A DNA stretch of 64,000 nt from NCBI GenBank assembly GCA_944548615.1, contig OX155952.1, positions 40,125,231 through 40,189,230 on the forward strand, written 5' to 3'. Below, piece after piece: positions 36,401 to 50,390 of this stretch (the first letter of the stretch is position 1; each line of letters begins with the position of its first letter). A program made the translations under genes and the position numbers. Source of the stretch: Micropterix aruncella. Its lineage: Eukaryota > Arthropoda > Insecta > Lepidoptera > Micropterigidae. The notes under the pieces are model-generated. The model saw only the letters and a program-made list of their open reading frames with translations. It made no database searches and was not told the origin of the DNA.

Positions 36401-37575
36401 GGCGAAGAATTACGCCGCGGCTCACCGGTTGAAAACCGCTGAGGCTTAGATTTTAGGCATGTTTATAGATTGATTGTTAAATTCTTTCACAATATCGATT
36501 ATTCTTACTTTGCTCGTATTTCTGATTTGGGGAAGTGATTTTTTTTATTTTTATTTTATTTCAAACCAATTGATAGGAATTCCTACACTTGGTTATGTCA
36601 AAAACTGACAAAAATAACAAGTATAATAATTAAATATATACCTATTAATGTATAGGGTATGAACGTCGGTATTGCAAGGTACGAACGTTGAACATCCAAG
36701 CGCAGATTTTCTAGGTTATATAGAAGAAACAACATTTTCCAATATTTTCAATCAAAATTCTTACATAATTTCGTAGAATTTTCATGTGGACAATAGTACT
36801 AAATAATCAAACAAATGTTGGATAATTTCACAAATTATCATATGGCAAAATATTTTAAAGAAAAAAACACAAATACAAACAAATCAGTAATAATAATAAT
36901 AGTCAATTGCCAATAGTTAGAAGGAAAAAAAATGCAATTGTAAAATAGTCAATAATAGAAAGAATAGGGAATGATTATGGTCAAGTAGGTCAATAGAGCT
37001 GCGAAAAATTGATGTTGTCGAAATCCTCAATGCTATAAATGGGGTAAATCCTCAATCCTCAATGCTATACATTTTAATCAAAATACCATGTACCTTTTTC
37101 TTAAAGTGAACCTCCCCAATACTATACAATGACACGATTTTCAGGGATGTAAGTTAGAAAAAAAATTACTTAGTTGGGGTTATAACCATTTAAGGGAAAT
37201 GGTCCAGAAATGATGCTTACAGGAACATCAAATCCGACACTTATGATTCGAGAAAATTCGGTTTTGGAATGCTTTTGTTAATCTCCGTGACGAAGTATCT
37301 ATCAGCAGATAGGTTTCTTAGCTGTCTAGCTTATGCAAAAGCTACTGCGGATACTGCCATTGCGATGATTAATAATGCATAAGCTTATCTGCTGCATCTG
37401 CCGCTAAATGCACGTTCGCTTAAGATCGGGTGATTTGCGCCCAGCACGTCTCGGATGTTGCATCGCGAAATTACTGCAGCCAAAGGTTAAAATTAGTATA
37501 TGCGAATAATTAGCATATATTCATGCAATCAATTATTAATTATGTTTGAAAACAGTTAGACTTATTATATGTATA
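33402..37575. other. Long AT-rich stretch without recognisable genes
   Basis: A G run of about 13 lies at 33589-33601. 35470-35600 is an imperfect TATTACT-type microsatellite. 34960-35130 and 36370-36450 are GC-richer patches, the latter with a short ctgg/ccag self-complementary word. I saw no coding domain, RNA gene or second copy of a repeat. Open frames of 60-77 codons are within chance. Confidence 0.45.
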
Positions 37576-37598
37576 GGGGGGGGGGGGGGGGGGGGAGG
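37576..37598. repeat. Poly-G run (~20 nt)
   Basis: An uninterrupted run of about 20 G, followed by a further G-rich stretch to 37612. Confidence 0.9.
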
Positions 37599-37825
37599 TG
37601 GTAGAGGGGGCATTATGGTTCTATGCAGTTCGTGCCGTAAAGCTACGTTACTTTGTGGCTGGTCCATTTCCTTTGCTTGATCGTCTAGAGAGCACATTAG
37701 GTTTACCGCCAGCCATTTTTTGCCATTAGGTTACTGTTAGCTATAATATATTGCCTCAACACAATAAGCTTGCTGATTTGTTTATCTATAAAATAAAGCG
37801 TTTCATTATTATTATTATTTTTAAT
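37599..37825 (+). mobile_element. LINE-type 3' tail
   Basis: It ends with gcctcaacacaataagcttg, aataaagcgtttcattatta and an ATT repeat. The layout (caataagct box, aataaag, TTA/ATT tail) is that of the LINE tails elsewhere in the window. No ORF part is recognisable upstream. Confidence 0.5.
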
Positions 37826-38374
37826 TCAGGAACTTCCTCGGTCGTGGAATAATAATAATTATCTCCACAATATGCAGATATGTATTTCTCCCCTTCTAAA
37901 AGGTTGAAGGACACATTTTAATTTGCTAATCCACGCTCTTTGGACTGTCAGCGAATATGCGGTCGTTACTTAGAGCCATGAATTACGAATTCAATAAATC
38001 ATTATAACCTAACTTTTAAATTAAGCCGTTGCCTTATAGATTATAATTATTTCTATTTGTAATATTCAAATGTGGCAGCTGGTGTTCGTGGCTATAAATT
38101 ATAACAGATTCTTGAGTATTTTCATATTTAGCTTTAGGAATCGACGACATGGGGAATCTACTATCTATTATACCTACATCGTGTGTCTTATTGAAATTCC
38201 ACTTAAAATGAGTTTGAAAGAAACTCTTTTTCTATTTTTAGGAATCTGCTTATTTTTAAACGGTCTAAATGTTTGTTGCCGTCTATATAGTAGAGGAGAT
38301 ACAGGTTTTTGAATGAAACTAATTCCCATATAGACAGGGATTGATTTTTTTAGTTTGTTGTCAGTATCTGTTTG
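37826..38374. other. No feature assigned
   Basis: An 80-codon open frame at 38070-38312 has a hydrophobic C-terminal half but no recognisable domain. Confidence 0.35.
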
Positions 38375-38672
38375 ACATATTCATATTCATATTCATTTTA
38401 TTAGTATACTGGTATACAAGTCAGATACAGATTGGCAAACATCCATACATATTGGCAAACAAACATTTTTTTATCGTTTAGAAAAAATAACAATAAACAA
38501 AAAAAAAACAAGAATAATGTAGAAAGCGGAAATACAAGACAAAATGCAAAGAAATCAATAAACACTTTACCCACCAAAGCATTTTAGACTTCACTGGAGT
38601 AATATTCCTCCAGTGAGTAAAACGCCTTATCTATGAGGTACCCCCTAAAGGTTTAGCAAAATGTAACTATGC
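38375..38672 (-). pseudogene. LINE ORF2 C-terminus with 3' UTR (Jockey-like)
   Basis: On the minus strand the frame ends DKAFYSLEEYYSSEV and stop (38584-38586), a typical end of Jockey-type ORF2. The 3' UTR follows and finishes in an AATATG repeat (rc of catattcatattcat) near 38376. Only the last ~30 codons and the UTR are present. Confidence 0.65.
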
Positions 38673-40910
38673 ATAATGCGTTTTTAGACCGCCATTAAAA
38701 AAAAGTACTGACAAAATTGTGTGTAATATCAAATGACGGAAAATCTCAAGTTGATAAATAATTTAATTTTGGTTTTACCGAATAAAAATAAACACCGAAA
38801 TAGTGACTGAAAAACTGAAAACTTACACAGATTCAAAAAATATATTTTTTATAATCAAAATGCGTTCTATAATACAAATGCAAATGTATTTCATCAATCT
38901 TACACGACCATTTAGCAGCAAAGGAGCTTCATGGATATTTAGCTAACCTGTAAGTTGAAAGTCATTTTCGCTTTGTGCAATCTCACTGATATCTCCCGTA
39001 TTATCAGTGAACAACACATTCAAATATCCGATACTAGAGATATAAAGGATTTCTTACATTATATCAATTTTTAAAGAATAACATCCCATTTGATTCACAA
39101 TGGGTTAAGCTGCATAATATTTCCAGTGGGTTAGTAGAGAGTCAACACAAGGTAACTGCAGATAAAACTAAGTTAATTGAACTGGCAATTCAATCGAAAC
39201 TGACTGGAAAACCTTTAACTCTGTAACCATGTTTTAAAATGATCAAGCTGTCACAATGACGATATTAAGAAATGGTATTATCATCGACGGAGCTATTTAA
39301 CATATTGATATAGGACTCCTCACCCAGAGAATACTGGGTGATTAAACATTTTCCGTAATTTGACACCAAACACGATTTTTAATGTTCTTTTTTCAAGATG
39401 CCGGCTAAACGACGCAATTTGCACAATCATATTTTTTAGACTATTAGTATGCCAAAAGACACCAATACCAAACTAAAAAATAATTACCTATCTGTGGGAA
39501 TTAGTTCCAAGTATGACCTATTTCTTGCTTATATCTCCTGTACTATACAATATTATACATTTTACAAAAATACTGCTGAGAGACTTCAGAGGTACCTCTT
39601 GAGGCATCTCGATTTCAAATCGTTTCAGACCTCCGGAAGTTACTCAGAAAGACTTAGTCATTATAATATGGACGCTCGAGGACAGGCGTCTACAATATAT
39701 GTAGTGTACGTTTTCTATACATTATAAATAATAAATTATAAATAATAAAATATATACTCCATATTCTGTTAATAGAATCTGTTACCGAATCCCATTTAAT
39801 AAGACCACAGCTCAAGACTTATTTCATCCACCGAAGGTTAATACTAATTTTATGGTTTGAAATGTACTTTTGTATAGCGATCGCAAATTCTAAATTGTCA
39901 AGGTTTGGATAAATTTAATTTATTATCAAATACTTGCTTCAAAGAGATTAAGAACACGATTCACAGCCTTCGGCTTGATCGGTATTCCTTCATCAAATAC
40001 CGTTAAATATTTTAATAGTTATTATGTATTATTATAAATATATTTATATTTACATTATGGCTGTGTATATTTACTTTTTATATGTTATTATTCTTATCTT
40101 ATTATTCTTACATTATTATTCTTACCTTATTATTCTATTCATTATTTATATTGGGATATTATTTTATCAATATTATGCATATATAAGCATAATATTTAAT
40201 GTAATGAGTTAAAATATCTGTTTAATTTATAATGTGACTTTCTTATTCCTTTCCTTGAAATTGACCCTATTTTCATAAAATTTAATTTTTTGCGCTGTAA
40301 CAATTTTTTTTAATTTTAAAATAAAATATCCTTAGTTTTGTATATTATGTTTAAATAATAAATATAAAACGGTGTAATTTTTTTCAGGAAATGAAATAAA
40401 AATAAAAAACTGCCTTCATAAACAAAAGGCCGAAACGATGAAAACGTAAATGGTGGCAAATGAGTGTTTATATTTGAAGCTACTTTTAGCCAAAGCCATG
40501 CGTTTAATCGTTATAAACAATAATTTGACTATGAACTTACATAATATTATATTTATCTAATTAATAATTAGAATTAATAATAGGAAGAATTACTAGATTT
40601 ATACTTTTTCTTATTGTTTTTGCTAATTATGACAATTAAAGCAATTTCTATATTTATAAAAAAATAATTCGGTAAAAATTATACTATATATTTCGTTACG
40701 AGTTTTACGAAATACTTTCATATGCACCATCAGAACTAGGTAACTGAACTAGGTTAATGATTTCTCACAAATGTTATATTGTACGATTTGAACTATTAAT
40801 AAATAAAACTATATTTCTGTTGTAATAACAGATTTACTGTTCAATTTCCTATAATGTATTTTATTATCATTGTCTAGAAGTAATTATTTAAACAATCAGT
40901 ATTAGTTTAT
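38673..40910. other. AT-rich DNA, no feature assigned
   Basis: A 92-codon open frame at 39449-39727 and strongly A/T-biased frames near 40020-40212 show no domain. Confidence 0.4.
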
Positions 40911-41073
40911 ATTTATGATTAGTATTTAAAAGGGTGTATTACCAAAACGTAAGCCATATTTTAAAAATAGATTTTGTGTAAAATGATGATTTTATTGAAT
41001 AAAATATGGCTAAAATCACTTCAGGAAATTTTATTTATTTTCAGTTACGGTCTGTTTGCTTATGGAGGCAGTT
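40911..41073 (+). repeat. 163-bp direct repeat, left copy
   Basis: It recurs at 44430-44592 with five mismatches and no indel by eye. The repeat ends in ttatttattttcagttacgg and gcttatggaggcag. It has no long frame. The two copies bracket the (TA)n, palindrome and PLE cluster. Confidence 0.8.
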
Positions 41074-41790
<717 letters not shown>

Positions 41791-41973
41791 TATAAATAGG
41801 ATAGAAAACGAATTTACCGCGTGAAATTTGTAGGACCCGACGTTTCGGTGACGTTGCAGCCGCCGTTGTCTAGGGTAAACTCAGTTTACCCTAGACAACG
41901 GCGGCTGCAACGTCACCGAAACGTCGGGTCCTACAAATTTCACGCGGTAAATTCGTTTTCTATCCTATTTATA
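41791..41973. repeat. Perfect 183-bp palindrome
   Basis: The left arm 41791-41881 and right arm 41883-41973 are exact reverse complements, 91 bases each, around the single base at 41882. Each arm contains aggacccgacgtttcggtga and agccgccgttgtctagggta (left-arm sense). Diverged fold-backs of the same family occur at 53945-54115 and 55690-56056, where the arms are separated by spacers. The right arm continues without a partner for 32 bases (41974-42005), which end at array 2, while the left arm abuts a short TA run. The 161-codon frame across it has no meaning beyond the TA array. Confidence 0.95.
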
Positions 41974-42003
41974 ATGTCAAACAACCGCGATAGTCTTCGA
42001 TTT

Positions 42004-42539
<536 letters not shown>

Positions 42540-42818
42540 GAAAATAATAGGCGATTAGATATCTTAAAAACTAATGATTGTTAAAAATTTGTATCAATAT
42601 TTCGGCTCAGCCGTCGTCAAGACATGTGACATTTCTGAAATCGAACAATTCGTTGAAAATTTAAATTCAAGGAATCGAACAAAAAGAAATGGATTAATAA
42701 TATTTTACACGATTTAGTTAAGGTACCATAACCAACCGTGCAAAACGTTATTTTAAAATGAATGATTATAAATTAAAATAAAAAGCATTTGATGATTATG
42801 ATAATATGATAAACCTTA
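42540..42818 (-). mobile_element. PLE 3' flank with a hammerhead-like core candidate
   Basis: This is the sequence following the PLE stop codon on the minus strand. It contains cttgacgacggctgagccga followed by aatattgatacaaattt. Penelope-like elements are known to carry minimal hammerhead ribozyme motifs in their terminal repeats. Here the ttgacga / cggctgagccg / aaat order resembles that core, but the first box departs from the consensus CTGANGA by one base, so a functional ribozyme is not shown. The gac-r-acggc ... ccgaaa ... tacaaattt order is also found in the arms of the palindrome family. Confidence 0.5.
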
Positions 42819-43648
<830 letters not shown>

Positions 43649-43848
43649 NNNNNNNNNNNNNNNNNNNNNNNNNNNNNNNNNNNNNNNNNNNNNNNNNNNN
43701 NNNNNNNNNNNNNNNNNNNNNNNNNNNNNNNNNNNNNNNNNNNNNNNNNNNNNNNNNNNNNNNNNNNNNNNNNNNNNNNNNNNNNNNNNNNNNNNNNNNN
43801 NNNNNNNNNNNNNNNNNNNNNNNNNNNNNNNNNNNNNNNNNNNNNNNN
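43649..43848. other. Assembly gap, 200 N
   Basis: Exactly 200 N, which looks like a placeholder size rather than a measured length. It adjoins array 3, a likely cause of the assembly break. Confidence 0.98.
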
Positions 43849-44010
43849 ATTAGTTTATTTATTTATTTATTTATTTAAGAATTAATTACTATAAAACATT
43901 GATTAGCTTACAAAAATAACAGGAACCGAATGGCAAAACCTTAACCTTTTGCTTATTTGTTTCTGTCACCCAACTGGGACTAGCCCGTTCTAGGGTGGAC
44001 AGAACTCCAA
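43849..44010 (-). pseudogene. LINE 3' end fragment, family C, copy 2
   Basis: It begins (minus-sense tail) in a TTTA tetranucleotide run at 43855-43876. On the minus strand it reads an equivalent of STLERASPSWVTETNK and KVKVLPFGS, matching 16640-16870 and 44655-44800. Truncated 5'. Confidence 0.6.
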
Positions 44011-44429
44011 TATTACAATCAAGTTTGCTTGATTGCTTGGTTGCCTACAAATGTACAAGTTTTAGTAAAAAGCTAATGACACTAAATTGCTCTAAAATGT
44101 GGTCTTCAGAATAAAATAAAAAATAATAATAATAAAAAAATATTAAAAATATATAATAAATAAAATGCAATTCCATTATTAAATCGGCAATAAATATAAT
44201 ATAAAATTCGATTAAATAATATAAATAAAGTTATATGTGAGAAAAGAAAGAAACAGTCATTAATATTTAATATTATGGTTTAAGTAATATAAGATTTAAT
44301 ATAAAAATACCTAGTCTAAAAGTATAATTCATTGTCAAAGTCAAATATTTTTTGGTAGTTAGTTCAATGTTAAAAAATACTTAACATATAAGTTTAAAAA
44401 TATGTTAATAATTTGTGCACCTAAGTTTT
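44011..44429. other. AT-rich spacer, no feature assigned
   Basis: Strongly A/T-biased sequence between a LINE tail and the right 163-bp repeat. Confidence 0.4.
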
Positions 44430-44592
44430 ATTTATGATTAGTATTTAAAAGGATGTATTACCAAAACGTAAGCGATATTTTAAAAATAGATTTTGGGTAA
44501 AATGATGATATTATTGAATAAAATATGGCTAAAATCACTTCAGGAACTTTTATTTATTTTCAGTTACGGTCTGTTTGCTTATGGAGGCAGTT
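44430..44592 (+). repeat. 163-bp direct repeat, right copy
   Basis: It matches 40911-41073 at about 97% by eye, in the same orientation and about 3.5 kb away. The flanking bases on both sides are unrelated between the two copies. Confidence 0.8.
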
Positions 44593-44654
44593 ATACCGAA
44601 TATATGTTTTAGTGTTCGGCTTAGGTGTTTCACTCGCCCCTTGCCTCTATTTTT

Positions 44655-44805
44655 ATATTTTTTATTTATTAAGGAATTAATTTCTATAAAGCATCGATTT
44701 TGCTTACAAAAATAACAGGAACCGAATGGCACAACTTTAATCTCATGCTTTTTCGATTCTATCACCGAGCTGGGACTAACCCGTTCTAGGGTGGAAAGGG
44801 CATTT
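44655..44805 (-). pseudogene. LINE 3' end fragment, family C, copy 3
   Basis: The minus-strand frame includes SVIESKKHEIKVVPFGSCYF after a PFPP/STLE-like block, and ends in an A/T tail near 44655. It resembles the copies at 16640 and 43849 and keeps the PFGS-YFCK order. Confidence 0.6.
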
Positions 44806-45245
44806 ACGTAGCTAATGTATGAAAGGTAGTTTGATTATTTTTATAAATCTTTAACTTACTTGTAGCATCTAGGCAATGCAGCCATTTCCATAGTTTATGA
44901 CCGCAACTCAACCTTTCTAACTCCTTTATAAAAAACGCTCCTCGTAAATCGTAAGACTGATTGTTTTATTATTGAAAATATGCAATCAAGTAGAATTAAA
45001 TGATTGCACGGTAGTAATCCGAAGCTCATAAATGTTGGGTAGCTTTACGAGAGGAGGTCGTTACAAACGCAAAGAGCAACTGAGTCGTTAACTGAGCAAA
45101 TAATCCGTAAATTATAACAACCGATCCAATAGACGGCGTCTCAAACGCTGCATATGGCACGTTTGTTATTGTGGCGCTTGTGTAAATAAACGATCCATAC
45201 TGATCTAAACAACGTATACAGAAAAACCTCCATAAGTTTGGCCAC
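44806..45245. other. No feature assigned
   Basis: Moderately AT-rich with no recognisable domain. Confidence 0.4.
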
Positions 45246-45850
45246 TATATTTTTTTAAAAGATGTCGATACTGCTGTGAACGATGCTTCAAGAATCGTCT
45301 CTGGACGTCTCAAAGCTATAACCGTCAAAAAGCTTTATCCGCTCATCGGAATCGCTCCCCCTGCAATACGTCGTGATGTCCTGGCTGATTCGGAATGCCT
45401 GAAAGTGACAGATACACATTACAATCGCGTCAAATCGAGAAAGTCATTCTTGAGCAGCACACAGTCGCTCCAAGATAGTCAATCTTCGAACTGCATAACT
45501 GAATGAAGGGCTTCACTTGGCAAGGATGTAAAGGAACTGATAGCACCGTGGTCCTATCATCCCTATACTATCTGGCGTACTCTCAACCGACTGAGGGTGA
45601 CTGTGAAAGATGCCGAGCTCATCTCGTCCGCTGAGGCTGCACAGAGAATCTATTATACAATGTGCAGTTATTAACCCCCATCAAACACCAAAACCTACAA
45701 GAGGGGAACGACAAAGCTACCCTAGCAACATATTTTTGGAGAGACGTGTCCTAACCTGCCTCTGACGCGTTGATGAAAGAAAGAACCACTATAATATGTA
45801 TGGGATTTTGAAAAGTGGTTCAATTACCTATGATGATAGAACGAGAGTAT
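45246..45850 (+). pseudogene. LINE ORF2 C-terminal remnant
   Basis: The frame at 45255-45506 reads VDTAVNDASRIVSGRLKAIT then LYPLIGIAPPAIRRDVLA, the region after the RT in several LINE clades (VDT-LN-A-RI-TG and LAGIAPP-IRR). After a stop it continues with IWRTLNRLRVTVKDAEL, corresponding to the WRTLNRLRTG block that precedes a terminal cysteine motif. Further stops follow. A third lineage, distinct from the Jockey-like tails elsewhere. Confidence 0.75.
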
Positions 45851-46719
45851 TTCATACGACGCGTCGACGCCTAAATGATAATTAGCTATGATGCCAAAAG
45901 AAACCGCCGCAGACCAAAGAGGTCTAGAAAGGTACGAGGGGCATGAAAATAAAAGTCAGAATCGGGTACATACTCCTTGGAACAAAAATAAATAAATACT
46001 GACAGGCATAGCTAAGATATATGTATACATAGTAAGACAAGACAGCTGAGCATCTGTTATATTTGAAATAATAAAATTAAAACTTTGTTTTTTTTTGTTA
46101 AAGGTAATTCGTTTGCTTCTTATTGTTGCGTTTTGGCGATTATGGAGATAATTGAAGTTTGTGCGGTAATTAAGTATTTGTGAATTAAATATTCAGAATT
46201 ACGAGAGACATATGTATTCATTTAAAGAAAGTACAATATTATCAACCGCAGTACATTATTACATTAGCAATATGCTTATCGTAAAGTACAGCAAAATAGA
46301 GAGCTAAATAGTGACTTGCTTACCGACGTTCAAAAATAAACCAGACAGAGGATTTCACAAATCCCTTTGGAATTGATACAACAAGATCCTAACCGTTTTA
46401 AGAATCGATCTATAAAGATTGAAATACGTGAGAAACGTCGAGGAAAACTCGCGAAAATAGTTCCGTTTCCAAAAGATAACGCTCAGGCGCCCAAGTATGC
46501 AGTTGCAATGGCTGCCATTCAATATTCTTTGTTTTGAAAGATAACTAAACATCCTCTATATTTACCAGACGCCGGTCTTAGTGACTAATGTCTATTTCCG
46601 AGATCGAAGGAATATATGAAAGGCCTTAAATTTGAAGATTATGAAGATGTAGCCGTAGCAGAGGAGGAATTTTTAGTGTAGTTTTTAGGAGGTGCATTTT
46701 AAGTTTGTGATTATAATAA
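45851..46719. other. No feature assigned
   Basis: Mixed AT-rich DNA. A short minus open frame at 46355-46552 has no motif. Confidence 0.4.
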
Positions 46720-47295
46720 CAATAATAATAAAAACTCTTTATTCCTAAAAAAAGGCCAGTTTATTGAGCGATCTTACCTGTACTGATTTGAGATTTTTTT
46801 TCCGACAGTTACTAAATTTACCTATATAATGAGTTAAATAATACAAAAAATAAACTCTTTTTGGGCACACAATGTGCCACACCAAAATAAACTAAAGCCT
46901 ATAAAAACGTAAAACGTTTAAAATGAAACAGAAGGGGAAGAGAAAGGGAATTAATGTTTAAGATTTCCTATGTTCTCTGAGTCTGTTTTTAAAAAATGTT
47001 ATGCTCGCTGTGGTTCTCACAGTTTTCGGCAAAGCATTCCAAAGACAGATTCCATGCACGTAGAAAAACAAAATGAGAAGAATTCACTGCTGTGACCAGG
47101 GATAAAGAGTAACAGGTTATCTTCATATCTCAGAGGGCGTCCATGAGCCGATAGTGCAGTAATCTGAGGTAATCGAGAGCGACGCCCTCTAAGATCCTGA
47201 AAATCACACAGAGAACTCTTAAGCCCCTTTTCTCCCGGGTTGACAGTAAGTGAAGCTTCTCTCTAAACTCCCTGATCTGATTATGTTGAAAAATA
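46720..47295 (-). pseudogene. 5'-truncated LINE 3' end (same tail type as 3943-4757)
   Basis: The tail (rc of aataataataaaaactctttatt) lies at 46725-46745. Reading inward on the minus strand, the 3' UTR is followed by an ORF2 C-terminus: RGRRSRLPQITALSAHGRPL, then YEDNLLLFIPGHSSEFF, then a VRTTAS/FFKNRLREH-like end with frameshifts. It is a diverged relative of the other aataaagagtt-tailed LINEs here. Confidence 0.78.
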
Positions 47296-48264
47296 AAATA
47301 ACATGTAATAAAGGTTCACTAAGCCATACTCATGCTCACTTTTATATAAACTCCGTAATACAACATTACATACCTATTATGACAAATTATTATTTGTTGT
47401 AAAGAGCAAATTTTATTAACAAGATCAAACGGTAATTTAAAACCAAACATGAGCTTAAAACAGTCGAACATTCTCGTTCTATAATGACGCAGAATAAAGC
47501 ACTAAAAGTAGTAATAAAATACACCCACTCAATAATACGATTATCTAATTGTAACGCTATAAAAATAAACATAAAATATATGATTGTAATAAAATATAAG
47601 TCGACAGTAAAATAAATAGTAATAAGAACATTCGCTATATCTGAGCAGTTATGTGTGTTTTCGTAGATAAGAACATTATAAACGTAGATATTAAATAAAG
47701 TGGAGATGTAAAATGTTTATTTGTAAATTATTTTAGACTTTATAATTTCGATCTATAAGTTTTTATACGAGTCCTGTGGATTTTGTTTTCCTGTGTACTA
47801 GTCCTGTGGTATTTTTATTTATCTGTAGTTCTTATGTATCTATTATTATATATAAATTATATTTTATATGTACATATGTATGTATGTATATATGTATGTA
47901 TGTATGGATGTATGTATATGTATATATGTGTATATGTTTAAGTATGTGAGCTATCTTATTTTTACTTTTATTTAATGTTGCAACGGTTGGCTGTAAGAAA
48001 TCGCAAAACGATAAGCCCGCCGTATGTACAAAGTTAAAATAGAATTTAAGTTTTCTGTACCAATGTAATTATTTTTAGTACAATAAAGGTATTTTTCATT
48101 TAATTTCATTTTGATCTCAATTGATTTTTTTATTGACTATCAAAATGGACAAATATATTAGATGCAATGGTCAAATGCAATTGTATTTGAGATGAAATGG
48201 TCAACTAAATAAATTAGTGTAGTTTTACCAATCTGTGTAGTGTTCTTATCTTGCAAACACTAGA
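47296..48264. other. No gene; TATG microsatellite 47868-47945
   Basis: AT-rich sequence with an imperfect tatgtatg/tatatgtg array. No domain was recognised. Confidence 0.5.
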
Positions 48265-48475
48265 TCAGTGGTCCCAACTCCACTTCGTAATTCACCCAAA
48301 TTTTTGTGAGGGGGGCGAAAGGGTGGGTTTAGAGAGCGGTGGCTATTCTTCCCTTGGCATCTTAAATTTTTAATTAACCATTTATCAAGGAATATTTCTC
48401 TGAAAGTTAACCTGTGACGGGGTGGCTATGGGGGAAGGGGGGGGGGGATCCCTTTCCTGGTTCCCATAATTACGC
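48265..48475 (+). repeat. Possible hAT-type terminal sequence
   Basis: The left boundary agatcagtggtcccaactcc resembles the cagtggt-cccaa ends common in hAT elements and their MITEs. The interior contains a G-rich run (48439-48450). I could not find a matching inverted right end or an 8-bp target duplication, so this is tentative. Confidence 0.3.
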
Positions 48476-49276
48476 CATTGTCTGTGTGTACGTAGAAGGA
48501 TAACTAATCAGACAAATGTTGTGTACTCGATCAATAGAAGAAAATCTTCGAGGAAATCCAGACTCGCGGATAAGTTGTAGAGATCACAATGATGATAAAG
48601 GTGATCAAGATGTTTAGAAAATTACTTCATATTTTTACCAAATATTTTTCAAATATTTCAATATCTTTATAATATTTGAATGAATGTTTGAAATAAAATT
48701 TGACAATATTATTATGACAATAACAAAATCACATCACAGCTACGCTCAAAAATGGTAATTGCCATTTAAACACTGCGATCTAAAGCGATAGTAAGTTCAC
48801 ACGATGTTAATAAAGTCTGTAGAGCTTCTGTTCAAGGAATCGCGTCACTGAGAGCCTTGTCTTGTAGCGTGTCGTTGCGTTCCATGTAACTGCGCATTGC
48901 AGTTGTTCCTGGTAGTAATTTCGTTGTTGACCCTAGTTAAGTGAATCTGTGTTTCCCACACGGAAACTGCAATAAAGTATATGTCACACAATTTCACAAG
49001 TCATAATATACTCTTCGAAATGACTTTCCCGTCGATTGGTTGAGTACTTTGGGGATTTTAAATTTATTAGCTTGGAATGTTTTAAGAGGCGATGTTCTCA
49101 TTGCAGTCCTCTCGTAGTATACTAACAATGACGACTGTCCCTCGTCGTATTTTTACAAAATTATACATAGATATTTGACATATAAAGTATGTAAATTATA
49201 TAAAAATAGATTGAAATATAAACACCATAATTATATAAATATAGTATTTACAAGCAAATACAGAATATAAAAATAT
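48476..49276. other. No feature assigned
   Basis: Mixed sequence. 48830-48980 is GC-richer without an identified function. Confidence 0.4.
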
Positions 49277-49549
49277 ATGTATAATATAACACCGAAGACG
49301 CTAACACCGAAACAATATTTCACTCGAATTTGTTTCCTGGGCCTCTCATTGACTCTTTATTTCACTCCAAGCTCGGTTCATCGCCCAGCATACTTGATAG
49401 ATGTTGATCCAACATATAAAAAAATAGGACTATACTTTACAGGGAAAAGTTTAGCTCCAAATAGGCGGTCAAAGACGCCTACAAATCATAATTCATTGAT
49501 TGTTGTCCACGAGAGTTTCACAACAGATGAATTAATCCACTCACAATAA
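49277..49549 (+). CDS. Unrecognised 90-aa ORF with a hydrophobic segment
   Basis: I do not recognise this protein. The frame starts with Met at 49277 in AT-rich DNA. It contains a hydrophobic stretch at residues about 19-32 (CFLGLSLTLYFTP) that could act as a signal anchor, then a mixed polar tail rich in Thr, Ser and His. Its base composition is less AT-biased than the flanks and the amino-acid composition looks protein-like, but it is short. It ends just before the LINE remnant starting near 49560. It may be a gene fragment, part of an older transposon, or chance. Confidence 0.3.
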   Translation: MYNITPKTLTPKQYFTRICFLGLSLTLYFTPSSVHRPAYLIDVDPTYKKIGLYFTGKSLAPNRRSKTPTNHNSLIVVHESFTTDELIHSQ

Positions 49550-49559
49550 ATTATTTCGA

Positions 49560-50390
49560 TTGATTATCGCTCCCCGTCAGACGACCTATATACAGACTTT
49601 AAAGTACTTGACGTACGCCAACTATACATACGCGCTGTTCTGGTGCGCTATCGGAGGGACCTCATGAAGAACACGGATAAAGACAAACCAGAGCACAAAC
49701 ACAACACTAGACACAAAGACAAACAGATTCAACCAAAAATGAGGACTGTATACGGACAACGACACTACGCATATCTCGGACCGAAACTCTATAATATATT
49801 TAACTCGTACACAGGACAGATCTTAAACATAACCGACAACCAGTTCAAGAGACGGGTGTCTCATTGGCTCTCAAATTATACTAGAGAAGAATGCGAAAGT
49901 ATGATATATTAAAATATTCTATTTCTAACCACAAATTATAGGATATATAGATGTAAATTATGGATATGTATACAGATATATAGATTATAATATGTTATAT
50001 TTTATTATGTTATACTATATTATATATAAATATGCTACATTATTTTATATGTTATAACATATGATATTATATTATATTGTAATATGTTATATTATATTAT
50101 TTATATTATATTATGCTAAATTATATTATGTATTGTTTTTAAGACGGAAGAAGGACAGCAGGCAAGGCTACAGGCTCAGCAAATAATACCACAGAACTAT
50201 GTTTCCATCACCCCAACACAGGCGTATACCTAGTGGGGTGATGTAATCCTGACAAGTTAATGCCCTTTCGCGATTTTCTTCATATGTATTCTTTTAAAAT
50301 GTGTTAAAAAATGAACGCAATGTTTCTATGTAACTATAAAAAATAGGATAAATAAATAAAATAAAATAAATAAATAAAAAATAAATGATT
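49560..50390 (+). pseudogene. LINE ORF2 C-terminus, 3' UTR and tail
   Basis: The frame through 49643-49912 reads LDVRQLYIRAVLVRYRRD (with its upstream part), then KMRTVYGQRHYAYLGPKLYN and FKRRVSHWLSNYT. This is the YGQRS-x-YLGPKLYN-type C-terminus shared by several insect LINEs. A 3' UTR with TATA-rich microsatellite (49970-50130) follows, and the element ends aggataaataaataaa near 50385. The same tail in reverse is at 2167-2257. The C-terminal 89 codons are open; the catalytic parts are missing. Confidence 0.8.
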
